Shown here: piece after piece, positions 28,035 through 37,381 of the stretch
Layout of the letters: each line of letters starts with the position of its first letter
Numbering within the stretch: the stretch's first letter is position 1
Origin: Nostocales cyanobacterium
Lineage (GTDB): Bacteria; Cyanobacteriota; Cyanobacteriia; Cyanobacteriales; Nostocaceae
Assembly (NCBI GenBank): GCA_004292695.1
Contig: RDXV01000001.1
Coordinates: forward strand, 55,901-119,900
DNA: 64,000 nt
Reading direction: 5' to 3'
Translations under genes and position numbers: made by a program
Notes under the pieces: model-generated
Told to the model about the DNA's origin: nothing
What the model saw: the letters and a program-made list of their open reading frames with translations, nothing else
The model's database searches: none

Positions 28035-31000
28035 ATGAAAACAAAAACTAGAACCTATGCAACTATAGATGGTAATGAAGCAGTTGCTAAAGCCGTCTAT
28101 CCAATTAATGAAGTTATTGCCATTTATCCCATTACACCATCATCACCGATGGCAGAATGGTCAGATGCTTGGATGAGTGAAAATAAACCCAACATTTGGG
28201 GAACTGTTCCCACCGTTGTACAACTTCAAAGTGAAGGAGGGGTTGCCGGTGCGGTACATGGTGCATTACAAAGTGGTTCATTAACTACCACATTTACAGC
28301 ATCCCAGGGATTAATGTTAATGATCCCCAATATGTATAAAATCGCTGGAGAATTAACACCTACAGTATTTCATATTGCAGCGCGATCTTTAGCAGCCCAA
28401 GGATTATCAATTTTTGGTGATCATAGCGATGTAATGGCAACTAGAGGTTCTGGTTTTGCTATGTTATGCGCTGCTTCTGTGCAAGAAGCTCATGATTTTG
28501 CGGTTATTTCCACCCGTGCTAGTTTAGAATCTCGCATACCTTTCTTACACTTTTTTGATGGTTTTCGCACCTCCCATGAAGTAGATAAAGTTGAAATATT
28601 AACAACAGAAGAATTACAAAAACTCATCCCCATAGAATTATTAATAAACCATCGTTCTAGGGCATTAACTCCTGATCAACCAGTATTAAGAGGAACAGCC
28701 CAAAATCCTGATGTTTTCTTTCAAGCTAGAGAAACAGTTAATCAGTTTTATTTAGCTTGCCCAGATATCACTCAACAGGTAATGGATGAATTCGCCCGTG
28801 AAACAGGGCGACAATATCAACTATTTGAATATCATGGAGATCCAGAAGCCGAAAAAATAATTATCCTCATGGGTTCTGGTTGTGACACAGTTCATGAAAC
28901 CGTAGATTATTTAAACAACCAAGGGGAAAAATTAGGGGTAGTAAAAGTGAGATTATATCGCCCCTTTGATACCCAAAGATTTATTAATTCTCTCCCTAAA
29001 AATACCCAAAGTATTGCAGTTTTAGATCGGACAAAAGAACCAGGAGCAACAGGCGAACCTTTATATAATGATGTAGTTACTGCCTTAGCAGAAAACAAAC
29101 TTAATCATATTCAAGTAGTTGGTGGTAGATATGGTTTATCATCCAAAGAATTTACCCCAGGGATGGTAAAAGCGGTATTTGATAACTTGATCCCCCCAAC
29201 CCCCCTTAATAAGGGGGACAAAGGGGGATCTCCCAAAAATCATTTTACAGTAGGTATTAATGATGATGTTACCCATACCAGCCTAGAATATGATCCAGAA
29301 TTTAACATTGAACCTGATAGTATTGTCCGGGCAATATTCTATGGTTTAGGATCAGATGGTACAGTAGGTGCTAACAAAAACTCAATTAAAATTATCGGTG
29401 AGGAAACTGATAATTATGCCCAAGGTTACTTTGTTTACGACTCTAAAAAATCTGGTTCTGTTACGGTTTCTCATTTACGTTTTGGACCTCAACCAATTCG
29501 TTCAATTTACCTAATTACCAAAGCTAACTTTGTCGCTTGTCATCAATGGGAGTTTGTAGAAAAATTCCCGATGTTAAAAGATATTGTTCCCGGTGGTACA
29601 TTTTTGTTAAATGCACCTTATGACAAAGATGAAGTTTGGGATAAATTACCTGCATCAATGCAGCAAGAAATTATTGATAAAAACATCAAATTCTATGTAA
29701 TCAATGCTAACAAAGTAGCAAGAGAAACAGGAATGGGCGGCAGAATTAACACAGTTATGCAAACTTGTTTCTTTGCTGTTTCCGGTGTTTTACCCAGAGA
29801 AGAAGCCATAGAACAAATTAAAAAATCAATCCGTAAAAGCTACGGTAAAAAAGGCGAAGAAATCGTACAAATGAATATCCAAGCAGTTAATCAAACTCTG
29901 GATAATTTATTTGAAATTAGGGAACAGGGAACAGGGAACAGGGAACAGGAAGATACTAAAAAATCCCCAATTCCCGATCATGCACCTGCATTTGTGAGAG
30001 ATGTTTTAGGTAAAATAATTGCCCGTGAAGGTGATGATTTACCAGTGAGTGCATTACCTTGTGATGGTACATATCCCACTGGTACATCAAAATGGGAAAA
30101 ACGCAATGTTGGTCAAGAAATTCCTGTGTGGGACCCTGATGTATGTATCCAATGCGGTAAATGCGTGATGGTATGTCCTCATGGTGTAATTCGCGGTAAA
30201 GTTTATGAACCAGAACAGTTAGCAAATGCACCAGAAACTTTCAAGAGTGCAAATACAAAAGAGAAAGATTGGCATGATTTAAAATTCACAATTCAAGTAG
30301 CACCAGAAGACTGTACAGGTTGTGCTTTATGTGTGGATGTTTGCCCAGCTAAAAATAAAGCTGAACCCAAGAAAAAAGCCATTAATATGGCAGAACAAAG
30401 ACCACTAAGAGAACAAGAAAGAGTAAATTGGGATTACTTCTTGAATTTACCAAATCCAGACCGTAGAAATTTGAAGTTGAATAGAATTAATCAACAACAA
30501 ATGCAAGAACCATTATTTGAGTTTTCTGGTGCTTGCGCTGGATGTGGAGAAACACCATACATTAAATTAGCAACTCAATTATTTGGCGATCGCATGATGG
30601 TGGCCAATGCAACTGGTTGTTCATCCATTTATGGCGGTAATTTACCTACCACACCTTGGACAACAAATGCTGAAGGTAGAGGTCCTGCATGGTCTAATAG
30701 TTTATTTGAAGATAACGCCGAATTTGGTTTAGGTTTCCGGGTTTCCATAGATAAAAATACCGAAATTGCCTCCTATTTACTCCAACAATTATCCCCCCAA
30801 ATTGGAGATAATTTAGTTACAGCAATTCTCAACAACCCCCAAAAAGACGAAGCCGATATTTACGAACAAAGAGAAAGAGTTTCTATACTCAAAAACCAAC
30901 TAGATCAACTCCTAGAAGCTGCAAATACTAAACACGAAACAGACCAAATCAAAAACCTCAAATCCCTAGCAGATTATCTAGTTAAAAAGAGTGTTTGGAT

Positions 31001-31664
31001 CATTGGTGGTGATGGCTGGGCTTATGATATTGGTTACGGTGGATTAGATCATGTTCTCGCTAGTGGTCGTAACATCAACGTCCTCGTTTTAGACACAGAA
31101 GTTTACTCAAATACTGGCGGTCAAATGTCCAAAGCAACCCCCAAAGGTGCAGTCGCAAAATTTGCCGCAGGTGGCAAACCAGCAGCGAAAAAAGACTTAG
31201 GTTTAATAGCCATGACCTACGGTAATATTTACGTTGCTAGTGTGGCGATGGGTGCAAAAGATGAACACACATTAAGGGCATTTTTAGAAGCAGAAGCTTA
31301 TGATGGTCCATCATTAATAATTGCCTACAGTCATTGTGTTGCTCATGGTATTAACATGGCCACTGCAATGCAAAATCAAAAAGCCGCCGTAGACTCTGGA
31401 CGTTGGTTATTATATCGTTATCATCCCGACCGTGTACACCAAGGATTAAACCCCTTACAACTAGATTCAAGAACTCCCAGAATACCAGTTGAAAATTCCA
31501 TGTACATGGAAAATCGGTTTAAGATGTTGACAAAAATGAACCCAGCAACGGCAAAAGAATTACTACAAGAAGCTCAAAGTGATATTAACGCCCGTTGGCA
31601 AATGTATCAATATTTAGCCGCTAGAAAATTACAAGAAAATTCATCAGAGGCAACTACCGAATAA
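28035..31664 (+). CDS. nifJ: Pyruvate:ferredoxin (flavodoxin) oxidoreductase
   Basis: A 1209-residue single-chain PFOR that converts pyruvate and CoA to acetyl-CoA, CO2 and reduced ferredoxin. Order: pyrimidine-binding domain (YPITPSSPMAEW), domain II, gamma-like domain, two [4Fe-4S] motifs CIQCGKCVMVCP and CTGCALCVDVCP (about 705-770), then the TPP domain with CAGCGETPYIKL and GGDGWAYDIGYGGLDH. Two stretches look like inserted repeat DNA translated in frame: residues about 385-399 and 628-640. AAAGGTG precedes the ATG. With Hox it would support dark fermentation; it could also serve nitrogenase. The gene symbol is by homology only. Confidence 0.95.
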   Translation: MKTKTRTYATIDGNEAVAKAVYPINEVIAIYPITPSSPMAEWSDAWMSENKPNIWGTVPTVVQLQSEGGVAGAVHGALQSGSLTTTFTASQGLMLMIPNMYKIAGELTPTVFHIAARSLAAQGLSIFGDHSDVMATRGSGFAMLCAASVQEAHDFAVISTRASLESRIPFLHFFDGFRTSHEVDKVEILTTEELQKLIPIELLINHRSRALTPDQPVLRGTAQNPDVFFQARETVNQFYLACPDITQQVMDEFARETGRQYQLFEYHGDPEAEKIIILMGSGCDTVHETVDYLNNQGEKLGVVKVRLYRPFDTQRFINSLPKNTQSIAVLDRTKEPGATGEPLYNDVVTALAENKLNHIQVVGGRYGLSSKEFTPGMVKAVFDNLIPPTPLNKGDKGGSPKNHFTVGINDDVTHTSLEYDPEFNIEPDSIVRAIFYGLGSDGTVGANKNSIKIIGEETDNYAQGYFVYDSKKSGSVTVSHLRFGPQPIRSIYLITKANFVACHQWEFVEKFPMLKDIVPGGTFLLNAPYDKDEVWDKLPASMQQEIIDKNIKFYVINANKVARETGMGGRINTVMQTCFFAVSGVLPREEAIEQIKKSIRKSYGKKGEEIVQMNIQAVNQTLDNLFEIREQGTGNREQEDTKKSPIPDHAPAFVRDVLGKIIAREGDDLPVSALPCDGTYPTGTSKWEKRNVGQEIPVWDPDVCIQCGKCVMVCPHGVIRGKVYEPEQLANAPETFKSANTKEKDWHDLKFTIQVAPEDCTGCALCVDVCPAKNKAEPKKKAINMAEQRPLREQERVNWDYFLNLPNPDRRNLKLNRINQQQMQEPLFEFSGACAGCGETPYIKLATQLFGDRMMVANATGCSSIYGGNLPTTPWTTNAEGRGPAWSNSLFEDNAEFGLGFRVSIDKNTEIASYLLQQLSPQIGDNLVTAILNNPQKDEADIYEQRERVSILKNQLDQLLEAANTKHETDQIKNLKSLADYLVKKSVWIIGGDGWAYDIGYGGLDHVLASGRNINVLVLDTEVYSNTGGQMSKATPKGAVAKFAAGGKPAAKKDLGLIAMTYGNIYVASVAMGAKDEHTLRAFLEAEAYDGPSLIIAYSHCVAHGINMATAMQNQKAAVDSGRWLLYRYHPDRVHQGLNPLQLDSRTPRIPVENSMYMENRFKMLTKMNPATAKELLQEAQSDINARWQMYQYLAARKLQENSSEATTE
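29189..29230. repeat. 42-bp palindromic repeat in frame inside PFOR
   Basis: Starts GATCCCCCC and ends GGGGGATC with an internal C6TT/AAG5 stem. It is the same family as the elements after hoxH and at 34947-35060. Its 42 bases add exactly 14 codons (PPTPLNKGDKGGS region) and keep the frame open. Confidence 0.85.
29916..29949. repeat. Heptamer repeat in frame inside PFOR
   Basis: About four to five AGGGAAC units, the same family as intergenic arrays at 10983 and 11883, translated as REQGTGNREQ between domain regions at residues 628-640. The surrounding frame is intact. Confidence 0.85.
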
Positions 31665-31683
31665 TCTGAAAAAACACAAGCAA

Positions 31684-31832
31684 GATCCCCGACTTCTGAA
31701 AACAATTACTAATTTGTTTACTAGATTCAAAAAGAAGTCGGGGTTCTGAAAAGGAATCTAAAAAATAAGATCCCCGACTTCTGAAAACAATTACTAATTT
31801 ATTTACTAAATTCAAAAAGAAGTCGGGGATCT
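31684..31832. repeat. Tandem pair of 64-bp palindromic elements after PFOR
   Basis: Two near-identical units (31684-31747 and 31769-31832), each with GATCCCCGACTTCT at one end and its inverse AGAAGTCGGGG at the other around an AT-rich core with AACAATTACTAATTT. Single hairpins of the same family occur at 37198 and 47508. They fill the gap to the next gene. Confidence 0.85.
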
Positions 31833-31867
31833 GAAACCAATTACCTATCAACTATCAACTATCAACC

Positions 31868-32881
31868 ATGAACTTAACAACAACATATCTCGGATTAGAA
31901 TTAAAATCACCCCTAGTAGCTTCTGCTTCTCCCTTATCCCAAGAAGTAGATAACATCAAATTAATGGAAGATGCGGGTGCGGGTGCGGTAGTTATGCACT
32001 CATTATTTGAAGAACAACTAACCTTAGAAAAATTTGAACTTCATCATCATCTTACTTACGGTACAGAAAGCTTTGCCGAATCCTTAACTTATTTCCCAGA
32101 ACCCACAACTTTTAATGTTGGACCAGAAGAATATTTAGAACATATTCGCACAGCCAAAGAAAAAGTAGAAATTCCCATTATTGCTAGTTTAAATGGTGCT
32201 TCTTTAGGAGGTTGGACAGAATACGGTAAACTGATAGAAGAAGCGGGAGCATCGGCATTAGAATTAAACATTTATTATGTTCCCACAAATCCAGATTTAA
32301 CCAGTGCAGAAATTGAACAGAACTATATAGAAATTCTCACATCTGTAAAAAATTCTGTGACAATTCCTGTAGCTGTAAAACTCAGTCCTTACTTTACTAA
32401 TACCGCCAACATGGCCAAACGTTTAGATCAAGCCGGTGCTGATGGTTTAGTATTATTTAATCGCTTTTATCAGCCAGATATTAATTTAGAAACCTTAGAC
32501 GTAGAACCTCATGTACTGTTAAGTACACCCCAAGCTATGCGTTTACCTCTGCGTTGGATAGCTATTTTATATGGACATATTCAAGGTAGTTTAGCCGCAA
32601 CCAGCGGTATTCATAATGCCCATGATGTAATTAAAATGCTCATGGTTGGGGCAAATGCAACTATGCTCTGTTCCGTGTTATTAAGACATGGCATCAATCA
32701 TATTCAATGCTTGGAAACAGAAATCAAAGAATGGATGGAAACCCACGAATATGAATCAGTGAAGCAAATGCAAGGTAGTATGAGTCAGCTTAATTGCCCT
32801 GATCCTAGCGCCTTTGAACGCGCTCAATATATGAAAGCCTTACAAAGTTACAAACCCGAATGGGGAAGACATATAAAGTAA
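31868..32881 (+). CDS. Dihydroorotate dehydrogenase-like flavoprotein
   Basis: A 337-residue TIM-barrel protein similar to class 1 PyrD: MNLTTTYLGLELKSPLVASASP, IIASLNGASLGGWTEY, VAVKLSPYFTN and a phosphate-binding end SGIHNAHDVIKMLMVGANATML. The usual catalytic base region is altered compared with true PyrD (the substrate-binding ELNIYYVPTNP replaces ELNISCPN), so it probably does not make orotate. It sits next to PFOR, as I recall from many cyanobacteria, and may work with ferredoxin; that role is inferred. It has the same orientation and is likely in one unit with pfkA 33 bp later. Confidence 0.85.
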   Translation: MNLTTTYLGLELKSPLVASASPLSQEVDNIKLMEDAGAGAVVMHSLFEEQLTLEKFELHHHLTYGTESFAESLTYFPEPTTFNVGPEEYLEHIRTAKEKVEIPIIASLNGASLGGWTEYGKLIEEAGASALELNIYYVPTNPDLTSAEIEQNYIEILTSVKNSVTIPVAVKLSPYFTNTANMAKRLDQAGADGLVLFNRFYQPDINLETLDVEPHVLLSTPQAMRLPLRWIAILYGHIQGSLAATSGIHNAHDVIKMLMVGANATMLCSVLLRHGINHIQCLETEIKEWMETHEYESVKQMQGSMSQLNCPDPSAFERAQYMKALQSYKPEWGRHIK

Positions 32882-32914
32882 GAATTTAGAATTTAGAATG
32901 AAGAATGAAGAATT

Positions 32915-34003
32915 ATGAAACACATTGGTATTCTCACAAGTGGTGGTGACTGTCCTGGTCTTAATTGCGTAATTCGCGCCGCCGTTAATCATGCAAAATT
33001 AACCCATAATTGGGAAGTTGTGGGTATTCCTTACGCTACCCAAGGATTACTAGAAAGGCAAACAATACCTTTAAATATTCACGGTTGGGACTTACGAGGA
33101 ATTGACCCTTTAATTAATATGGGGGGAACAATTTTAGGTAGTATTAATAAAGGTGATACTTTAGCATCTGCGCCGGAAATTTTAGCTAGTTATGAGGCTT
33201 TAGGATTAGATGCTTTAATAGCAGTAGGTGGAGATGGTAGTTTAAAAATTATCCATGAATTAGCAACTTTGGGTAATTGGAATTTAGTCGCTATTCCTAA
33301 AACTATTGATAATGATGTTGCTTTAACAGAAAGAGCAATTGGTTTTGATACAGCAGTAAATACAGTGGTAGATGCTATTAATCGTCTCACATTTACAGCT
33401 GCTAGTCATGACCGAGTAATGATTGTAGAAGTAATGGGAAGAACAGCAGGACATTTAGCTTTACATTCTGGTATTGCTGGGGGTGCTGATGTCATTTTAA
33501 TCCCGGAAATTCCCTATACAATTAAAGGTTTATGTGAACATCTTAGCCAATTACGTGCATGGGGAAGAAAATTTGCAATTGTTTTAGTTGCTGAAGGTGC
33601 AACCCCTTGTTTAGAAGATTTAGATGATGGTTTTAGTTGTGATTTAGAAAATGCACCAGGGGAACATATCACATCACCTAAATGTGGTCGTGGTCAATAT
33701 ATTGCTGATCAGATTTCTAAGTTAACTAATCATTTTGTAGATACTAGGGTTTCTGTTTTAGGACATATTCAAAGAGGTGGTATTCCTTCAGCTTTAGATC
33801 GTTTAATTGCTACAGCTTATGGTAAAACCGCAGTTGATTTAATTGCCCAAGAGAAATATGATAAAATGTTAGCCTGGCAATGTGGAAAGGTTGTAAATGT
33901 TCCCATAGCAGATGCTTTAGACAAAAGTCCTTATTTGGTTGATCCTCAATCTGATTTGGTTAAAATTGCTCGCGCTTTGGGAATTTATATAGGTGAAAAT
34001 TAG
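32915..34003 (+). CDS. pfkA: 6-phosphofructokinase
   Basis: A 362-residue group A phosphofructokinase: GILTSGGDCPGLNCVIRA, GGDGSLKII (about residue 105), PKTIDNDV (about 124), and GRTAGHLAL, GHIQRGG. The phosphoryl-donor pocket has Gly in GGDGS, as in nucleotide-dependent enzymes, but Lys in PKTIDND where E. coli PfkA has Gly. This combination occurs in some ATP enzymes of actinobacteria and in cyanobacteria, so the donor (ATP, ADP or PPi) is not certain. It follows the PyrD-like gene and may be transcribed from the PFOR promoter. Confidence 0.93.
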   Translation: MKHIGILTSGGDCPGLNCVIRAAVNHAKLTHNWEVVGIPYATQGLLERQTIPLNIHGWDLRGIDPLINMGGTILGSINKGDTLASAPEILASYEALGLDALIAVGGDGSLKIIHELATLGNWNLVAIPKTIDNDVALTERAIGFDTAVNTVVDAINRLTFTAASHDRVMIVEVMGRTAGHLALHSGIAGGADVILIPEIPYTIKGLCEHLSQLRAWGRKFAIVLVAEGATPCLEDLDDGFSCDLENAPGEHITSPKCGRGQYIADQISKLTNHFVDTRVSVLGHIQRGGIPSALDRLIATAYGKTAVDLIAQEKYDKMLAWQCGKVVNVPIADALDKSPYLVDPQSDLVKIARALGIYIGEN

Positions 34004-34049
34004 GTGTGGTGTAAGCATTTAGCTAATAGTTGAATGCTTACTTAAAGGG

Positions 34050-34080
34050 TGGATTTTTTGCACGCAGAGACGCAGAGACA
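34050..34080. repeat. CGCAGAGACGCAGAG dispersed repeat
   Basis: GCACGCAGAGACGCAGAGAC after pfkA, the same family as the copies at 5077 and 8272. The remaining gap up to 34166 shows nothing else. Confidence 0.6.
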
Positions 34081-34166
34081 AAATGATGGTTTAATGACGT
34101 GAGGGTAATGTTTTCTTTTATTTTTATGATATGATGATGAATTAAAATTAGAGTTTTTATTTGTTT

Positions 34167-34946
34167 ATGCAATTTATTGATTCTCTGAGTGTTCCGGTAA
34201 TTGCTGGTGAAAATGCTGTTGCTGTTTCTCAACTACCCCAAATTTGGCAAGATATCGCTGCAAATAAGGCTAATGTGGGGTTTACAAATCCAGAAGTTTA
34301 TGTGCAAATGGCTCAGTTATTTCAATATAAGTTAGCAAATGGAGATGTGGATTTATTTAATGAAAGACCGGATTTAGCTAGGTTTAAATCGAGTTTTTCT
34401 CAGTTATTTGGACAGTTGGCCTATGAAACTTTAGAATTTTATGGGCGTGATTTTTTAGTTGATCAATATCCTAATTTTGAGCAGATTTTAAGTGATTTAA
34501 AATCCCAGGGTTTAGAATATAGTAATGAAATGAAAGTGGCTTTAATTGGGATTGATTTGTTTAACGAGTTTGGTTATCAATTACCCGCAAGTTTTTATGA
34601 TGTACATTTAGCACCTATTTATCGTGATCATGTTTTTGAAGAAAGGGCGTTAAGGTTTGATCAAAGAGATATTGAACATAAACGATCTTGGGATGCAATT
34701 TTACACGCAGGTAAGGTTTTTGCGGTACAAATGAAAATCCAAAGTATTGCTTCTAAATATGGTTTTACTTACCATCATGGTTGCGCTTGTAATTCCCATT
34801 TATCATCTATTGATATTGCTGAGGGAGAGTTTAATTATCAAATTTCTTCAGAAAAATATCAACGTTGGATCAGGAGTTTTATTTGGACTGCTTGGTATGA
34901 GTACGCTTTTTTCCCTATTGTTCCTAATACCAGTTATTTAGTTTAA
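34167..34946 (+). CDS. Conserved protein of unknown function
   Basis: A 259-residue soluble protein with no signal peptide or membrane segment. I do not recognise a family. Notable points are a C-terminal region rich in aromatic residues (RWIRSFIWTAWYEYAFF) and a His/Cys cluster YHHGCACNSHLSS near residue 210 that could bind metal. The start is the ATG at 34167, six bases after a TTG in the same frame. It is convergent with murT, with a palindromic element between them. Confidence 0.6.
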   Translation: MQFIDSLSVPVIAGENAVAVSQLPQIWQDIAANKANVGFTNPEVYVQMAQLFQYKLANGDVDLFNERPDLARFKSSFSQLFGQLAYETLEFYGRDFLVDQYPNFEQILSDLKSQGLEYSNEMKVALIGIDLFNEFGYQLPASFYDVHLAPIYRDHVFEERALRFDQRDIEHKRSWDAILHAGKVFAVQMKIQSIASKYGFTYHHGCACNSHLSSIDIAEGEFNYQISSEKYQRWIRSFIWTAWYEYAFFPIVPNTSYLV

Positions 34947-35060
34947 GATCCCCCTAAATCCCCCTTAAAAAGGGGGACTTTTAGAAATTTATTTTACCAT
35001 TAAAAAAATGAAAAACTTATAAATCTATTCCCCCCTTATTAAGGGGGGTTAGGGGGGATC
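34947..35060. repeat. 114-bp palindromic MITE-like element between convergent genes
   Basis: Perfect outer ends GATCCCCCTAA and TTAGGGGGGATC, each arm with its own C5TT/AAG5 hairpin, and an AT-rich centre. It carries no ORF. It can act as a bidirectional terminator for the convergent neighbours. It is a full-length member of the family found after hoxH and inside PFOR. Confidence 0.8.
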
Positions 35061-35103
35061 TAAGATTTGTTGACACACCATAAGAGAATTTGAAAACGTC
35101 CTC

Positions 35104-36441
35104 TTACAGAATTTTCCTTCCTGTTAAAATTTCCCGCACTTCTAACATAGCAGAATAGGTAGGAAGAATATGTAAGGTTTCGTTTGCTGGTGTATGTTCT
35201 AAAGCTGTGTTAATTGCTTTTTTCAACTCTTCCTCAACAATTAAATTGATTTTACTGTCTAAAGATGGTTCACTATAACGCAATCTTAAAGCCATATCAT
35301 AAACCCTATCTCCACTGACAATTAATGTTCCACCTCTTTCTACTAATTTTTCTGTATCAACATCCCAGATCCAAGAAACATCAGTTCCGTCAGGAGTGCG
35401 ATCATTCAAAACCATTAATGTAGTTTTATCTGTACTTTGTGTCACTACCCTAATAGTTTCATTTGTACCTACGGGATTTTTAGATAATAAAATTCTCACT
35501 TTTTTACCATCAATAATTAAATCTTCCGCACGTCCAAAAGCAGCTTGAAAATTATTAACTGTTTCTTTAATTGTGGTTTCATCAACACCTAATTCTTTCG
35601 CAGCGGTGGCAGCAGCTAAGGTATTATATTTATTGTACAAACCGACAAGAATTTGCGGCCATTCCTGACTTTTTAAGCTCGGTTGACTCTTAGTAAAACC
35701 ACAACTAGGACAGGTAAAATCCCCTAAATGGGATAAATAAACCCCTTGATAATCTAAAGGATGTCCACAACGAGGACAGTAAATAGAATCTACTGCATGG
35801 GGAATAGCTTCTAAATAATTTTCTGGTTCATTTAAACCAAAGAATAAAACTTTTTGATGTAGTTGTTGACCTAAATAAGATAAAGTCGGATCATCAGCAT
35901 TGGGAATAATTACGGTGTCATCGGGTAAAGTAGAAATTACCTTTGTCCATTTTTTACTAATAGTGTCAACTTCCCCATATCTATCTAGTTGATCACGGAA
36001 TAAATTTAAACATAAAATCAGCCTGGGTTGGAGAGGTTTCAAAACCTTGGGTACGATATTTTCATCAACTTCTAAAATGGCATAGTCAACATTTAAAGAA
36101 CCATTCAAATTAGCATTTTCTATTAAAGCTGTAGCTAAACCATTTTCTAAATTTGCTCCAGTAGAATTATGAGCAATTTTGTAACCTTTGTGTTCTAAAA
36201 TGGTGCATAATAACAAAGCTGTGGTGGTTTTACCATTTGTACCAGCAATTAAAATTACCCCGTTTTTTACTTGTTGACTCAATAATTGTAAAACTTGGGG
36301 TTCAATGCGTCGCGCAATAGATCCGGGTAACACACTTGCAGCACCAAGACGAAGCGATCGCACTAAGAAGGTAACACTTTTAGCAATGGATACAGCTAAA
36401 CCCAATTTGACTCTATCAATAAGTTGTATTTTCTTACCCAC
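35104..36441 (-). CDS. murT: MurT-like Mur ligase (lipid II isoglutaminyl synthase subunit)
   Basis: A 445-residue Mur-ligase-type ATPase: ILIAGTNGKTTTALLL P-loop (about 64-79), EVDENIVPKVL, and the MurT-specific zinc ribbon CPRCG...CPSCG (about 222-247), ending in the DUF1727 C-terminal domain. MurT acts with the glutaminase GatD to amidate the D-Glu of lipid II, or of a related cell-wall precursor in cyanobacteria. gatD is normally adjacent but is not seen on either side here. It has a single basic/hydrophobic N-terminal helix. Confidence 0.85.
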   Translation of the reverse strand: MGKKIQLIDRVKLGLAVSIAKSVTFLVRSLRLGAASVLPGSIARRIEPQVLQLLSQQVKNGVILIAGTNGKTTTALLLCTILEHKGYKIAHNSTGANLENGLATALIENANLNGSLNVDYAILEVDENIVPKVLKPLQPRLILCLNLFRDQLDRYGEVDTISKKWTKVISTLPDDTVIIPNADDPTLSYLGQQLHQKVLFFGLNEPENYLEAIPHAVDSIYCPRCGHPLDYQGVYLSHLGDFTCPSCGFTKSQPSLKSQEWPQILVGLYNKYNTLAAATAAKELGVDETTIKETVNNFQAAFGRAEDLIIDGKKVRILLSKNPVGTNETIRVVTQSTDKTTLMVLNDRTPDGTDVSWIWDVDTEKLVERGGTLIVSGDRVYDMALRLRYSEPSLDSKINLIVEEELKKAINTALEHTPANETLHILPTYSAMLEVREILTGRKIL

Positions 36442-36596
36442 AGTAGTTGTAGTTGTTTGTCTTAAAATTACAAAATTAATCTTGCTAGTTTAGCTATTTT
36501 TCGGAAAAAATACCAGTCATCAAAAATTTTGAATTACAAAATAGCAACCAGATGTAATTATATATCTAGGCAAAAGTGTTAAATCAGGTTTTTTTG

Positions 36597-37187
36597 ATGA
36601 GTAGCATAAACTGGCTGTTTTTACAAACTAAAAAAATTTCTAACTGGCAACGTTTGCTGTCAAAATGCCTATTATTGCTGCTTTGTCTATTAATTATGGG
36701 CGGACAACCAGCTTTTGCAGGTATGAAAGATGACAGATATGAGGGGAATATTTTCGTGGTTTTTGCGGGTAATGGTTCACTCGTACCCCCTAGACAAACC
36801 CTAGCCCAAACTTTAGCAGAAAAGAAACCTGCTATGTTAGCATTTTATGTAGATGATAGCAGCGATTGTAAACAGTATGCGGTGTATATTTCCCAAACAC
36901 AAGCATATTATGGCAAAGCTGTAGAAATTATCCCTGTAAGTGTTGATACCATCTTACCCAAGGAAAAATACGATCCTACTGAACCAGGATATTACTATTC
37001 TGGAAAAGTACCACAAGTCGTATTATTTGATGATGCAGGTAAAGTGATCTTAAATAAAACCGGTCAAGTACCCTTTGAAGAGATTGATGATCAATTTAGG
37101 GGTGTATTTAATTTAGCACCTCGTGACGAATCTATCGAGTTCAAACAACGCTCATTTAATGAATATAGCAGCGAACTGAGCCAATAG
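36597..37187 (+). CDS. Thylakoid membrane photosystem I accumulation factor-like protein
   Basis: A 196-residue protein with a basic N terminus and one hydrophobic segment (about 25-45, ending GGQPAFA), probably a signal anchor or cleavable signal. A thioredoxin-like domain follows: KDDRYEGNIFVVFAGNGSLVPP, AFYVDDSSDCKQY, YYSGKVPQVVLFD. It lacks a CxxC redox pair; only one Cys is present in the domain. The family is conserved in cyanobacteria and plants and is associated with PSI accumulation. The ATG at 36597 is preferred to the GTG at 36576. Confidence 0.8.
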   Translation: MSSINWLFLQTKKISNWQRLLSKCLLLLLCLLIMGGQPAFAGMKDDRYEGNIFVVFAGNGSLVPPRQTLAQTLAEKKPAMLAFYVDDSSDCKQYAVYISQTQAYYGKAVEIIPVSVDTILPKEKYDPTEPGYYYSGKVPQVVLFDDAGKVILNKTGQVPFEEIDDQFRGVFNLAPRDESIEFKQRSFNEYSSELSQ

Positions 37188-37197
37188 ATAGGAACTA

Positions 37198-37228
37198 GAT
37201 CCCCGACTTCTCCAAGAAGTTCGGGATC
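37198..37228. terminator. Palindromic hairpin after the PSI factor gene
   Basis: GATCCCCGACTTCT, loop CCA, AGAAGTTCGGGATC: a compact hairpin of the dispersed GATCCCCGACTTCT family, 11 bp after the stop codon. The rest of the gap up to 37381 is AT-rich without features. Confidence 0.6.
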
Positions 37229-37381
37229 TGAGTTTACAAATTAAATAGAATTGTTATATTTGAAGTTAAGATATTTCGTTTAATCTGATACTAAATTTAC
37301 ATTAAATTCAAGAGATAATAATTAAATTACAAGTGAATAATTACCAACGACAAATAACTAATAACTAACAAATAATGCCGA

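Noticed and set aside
31654..31851. 65-residue minus-strand ORF after PFOR
   Set aside because: It is read from the tandem palindromic elements, so the repeated residues come from repeat DNA.
34747..34941. 64-residue ORF inside the 259-residue unknown gene
   Set aside because: Alternative frame lying wholly within a longer, better supported reading frame.
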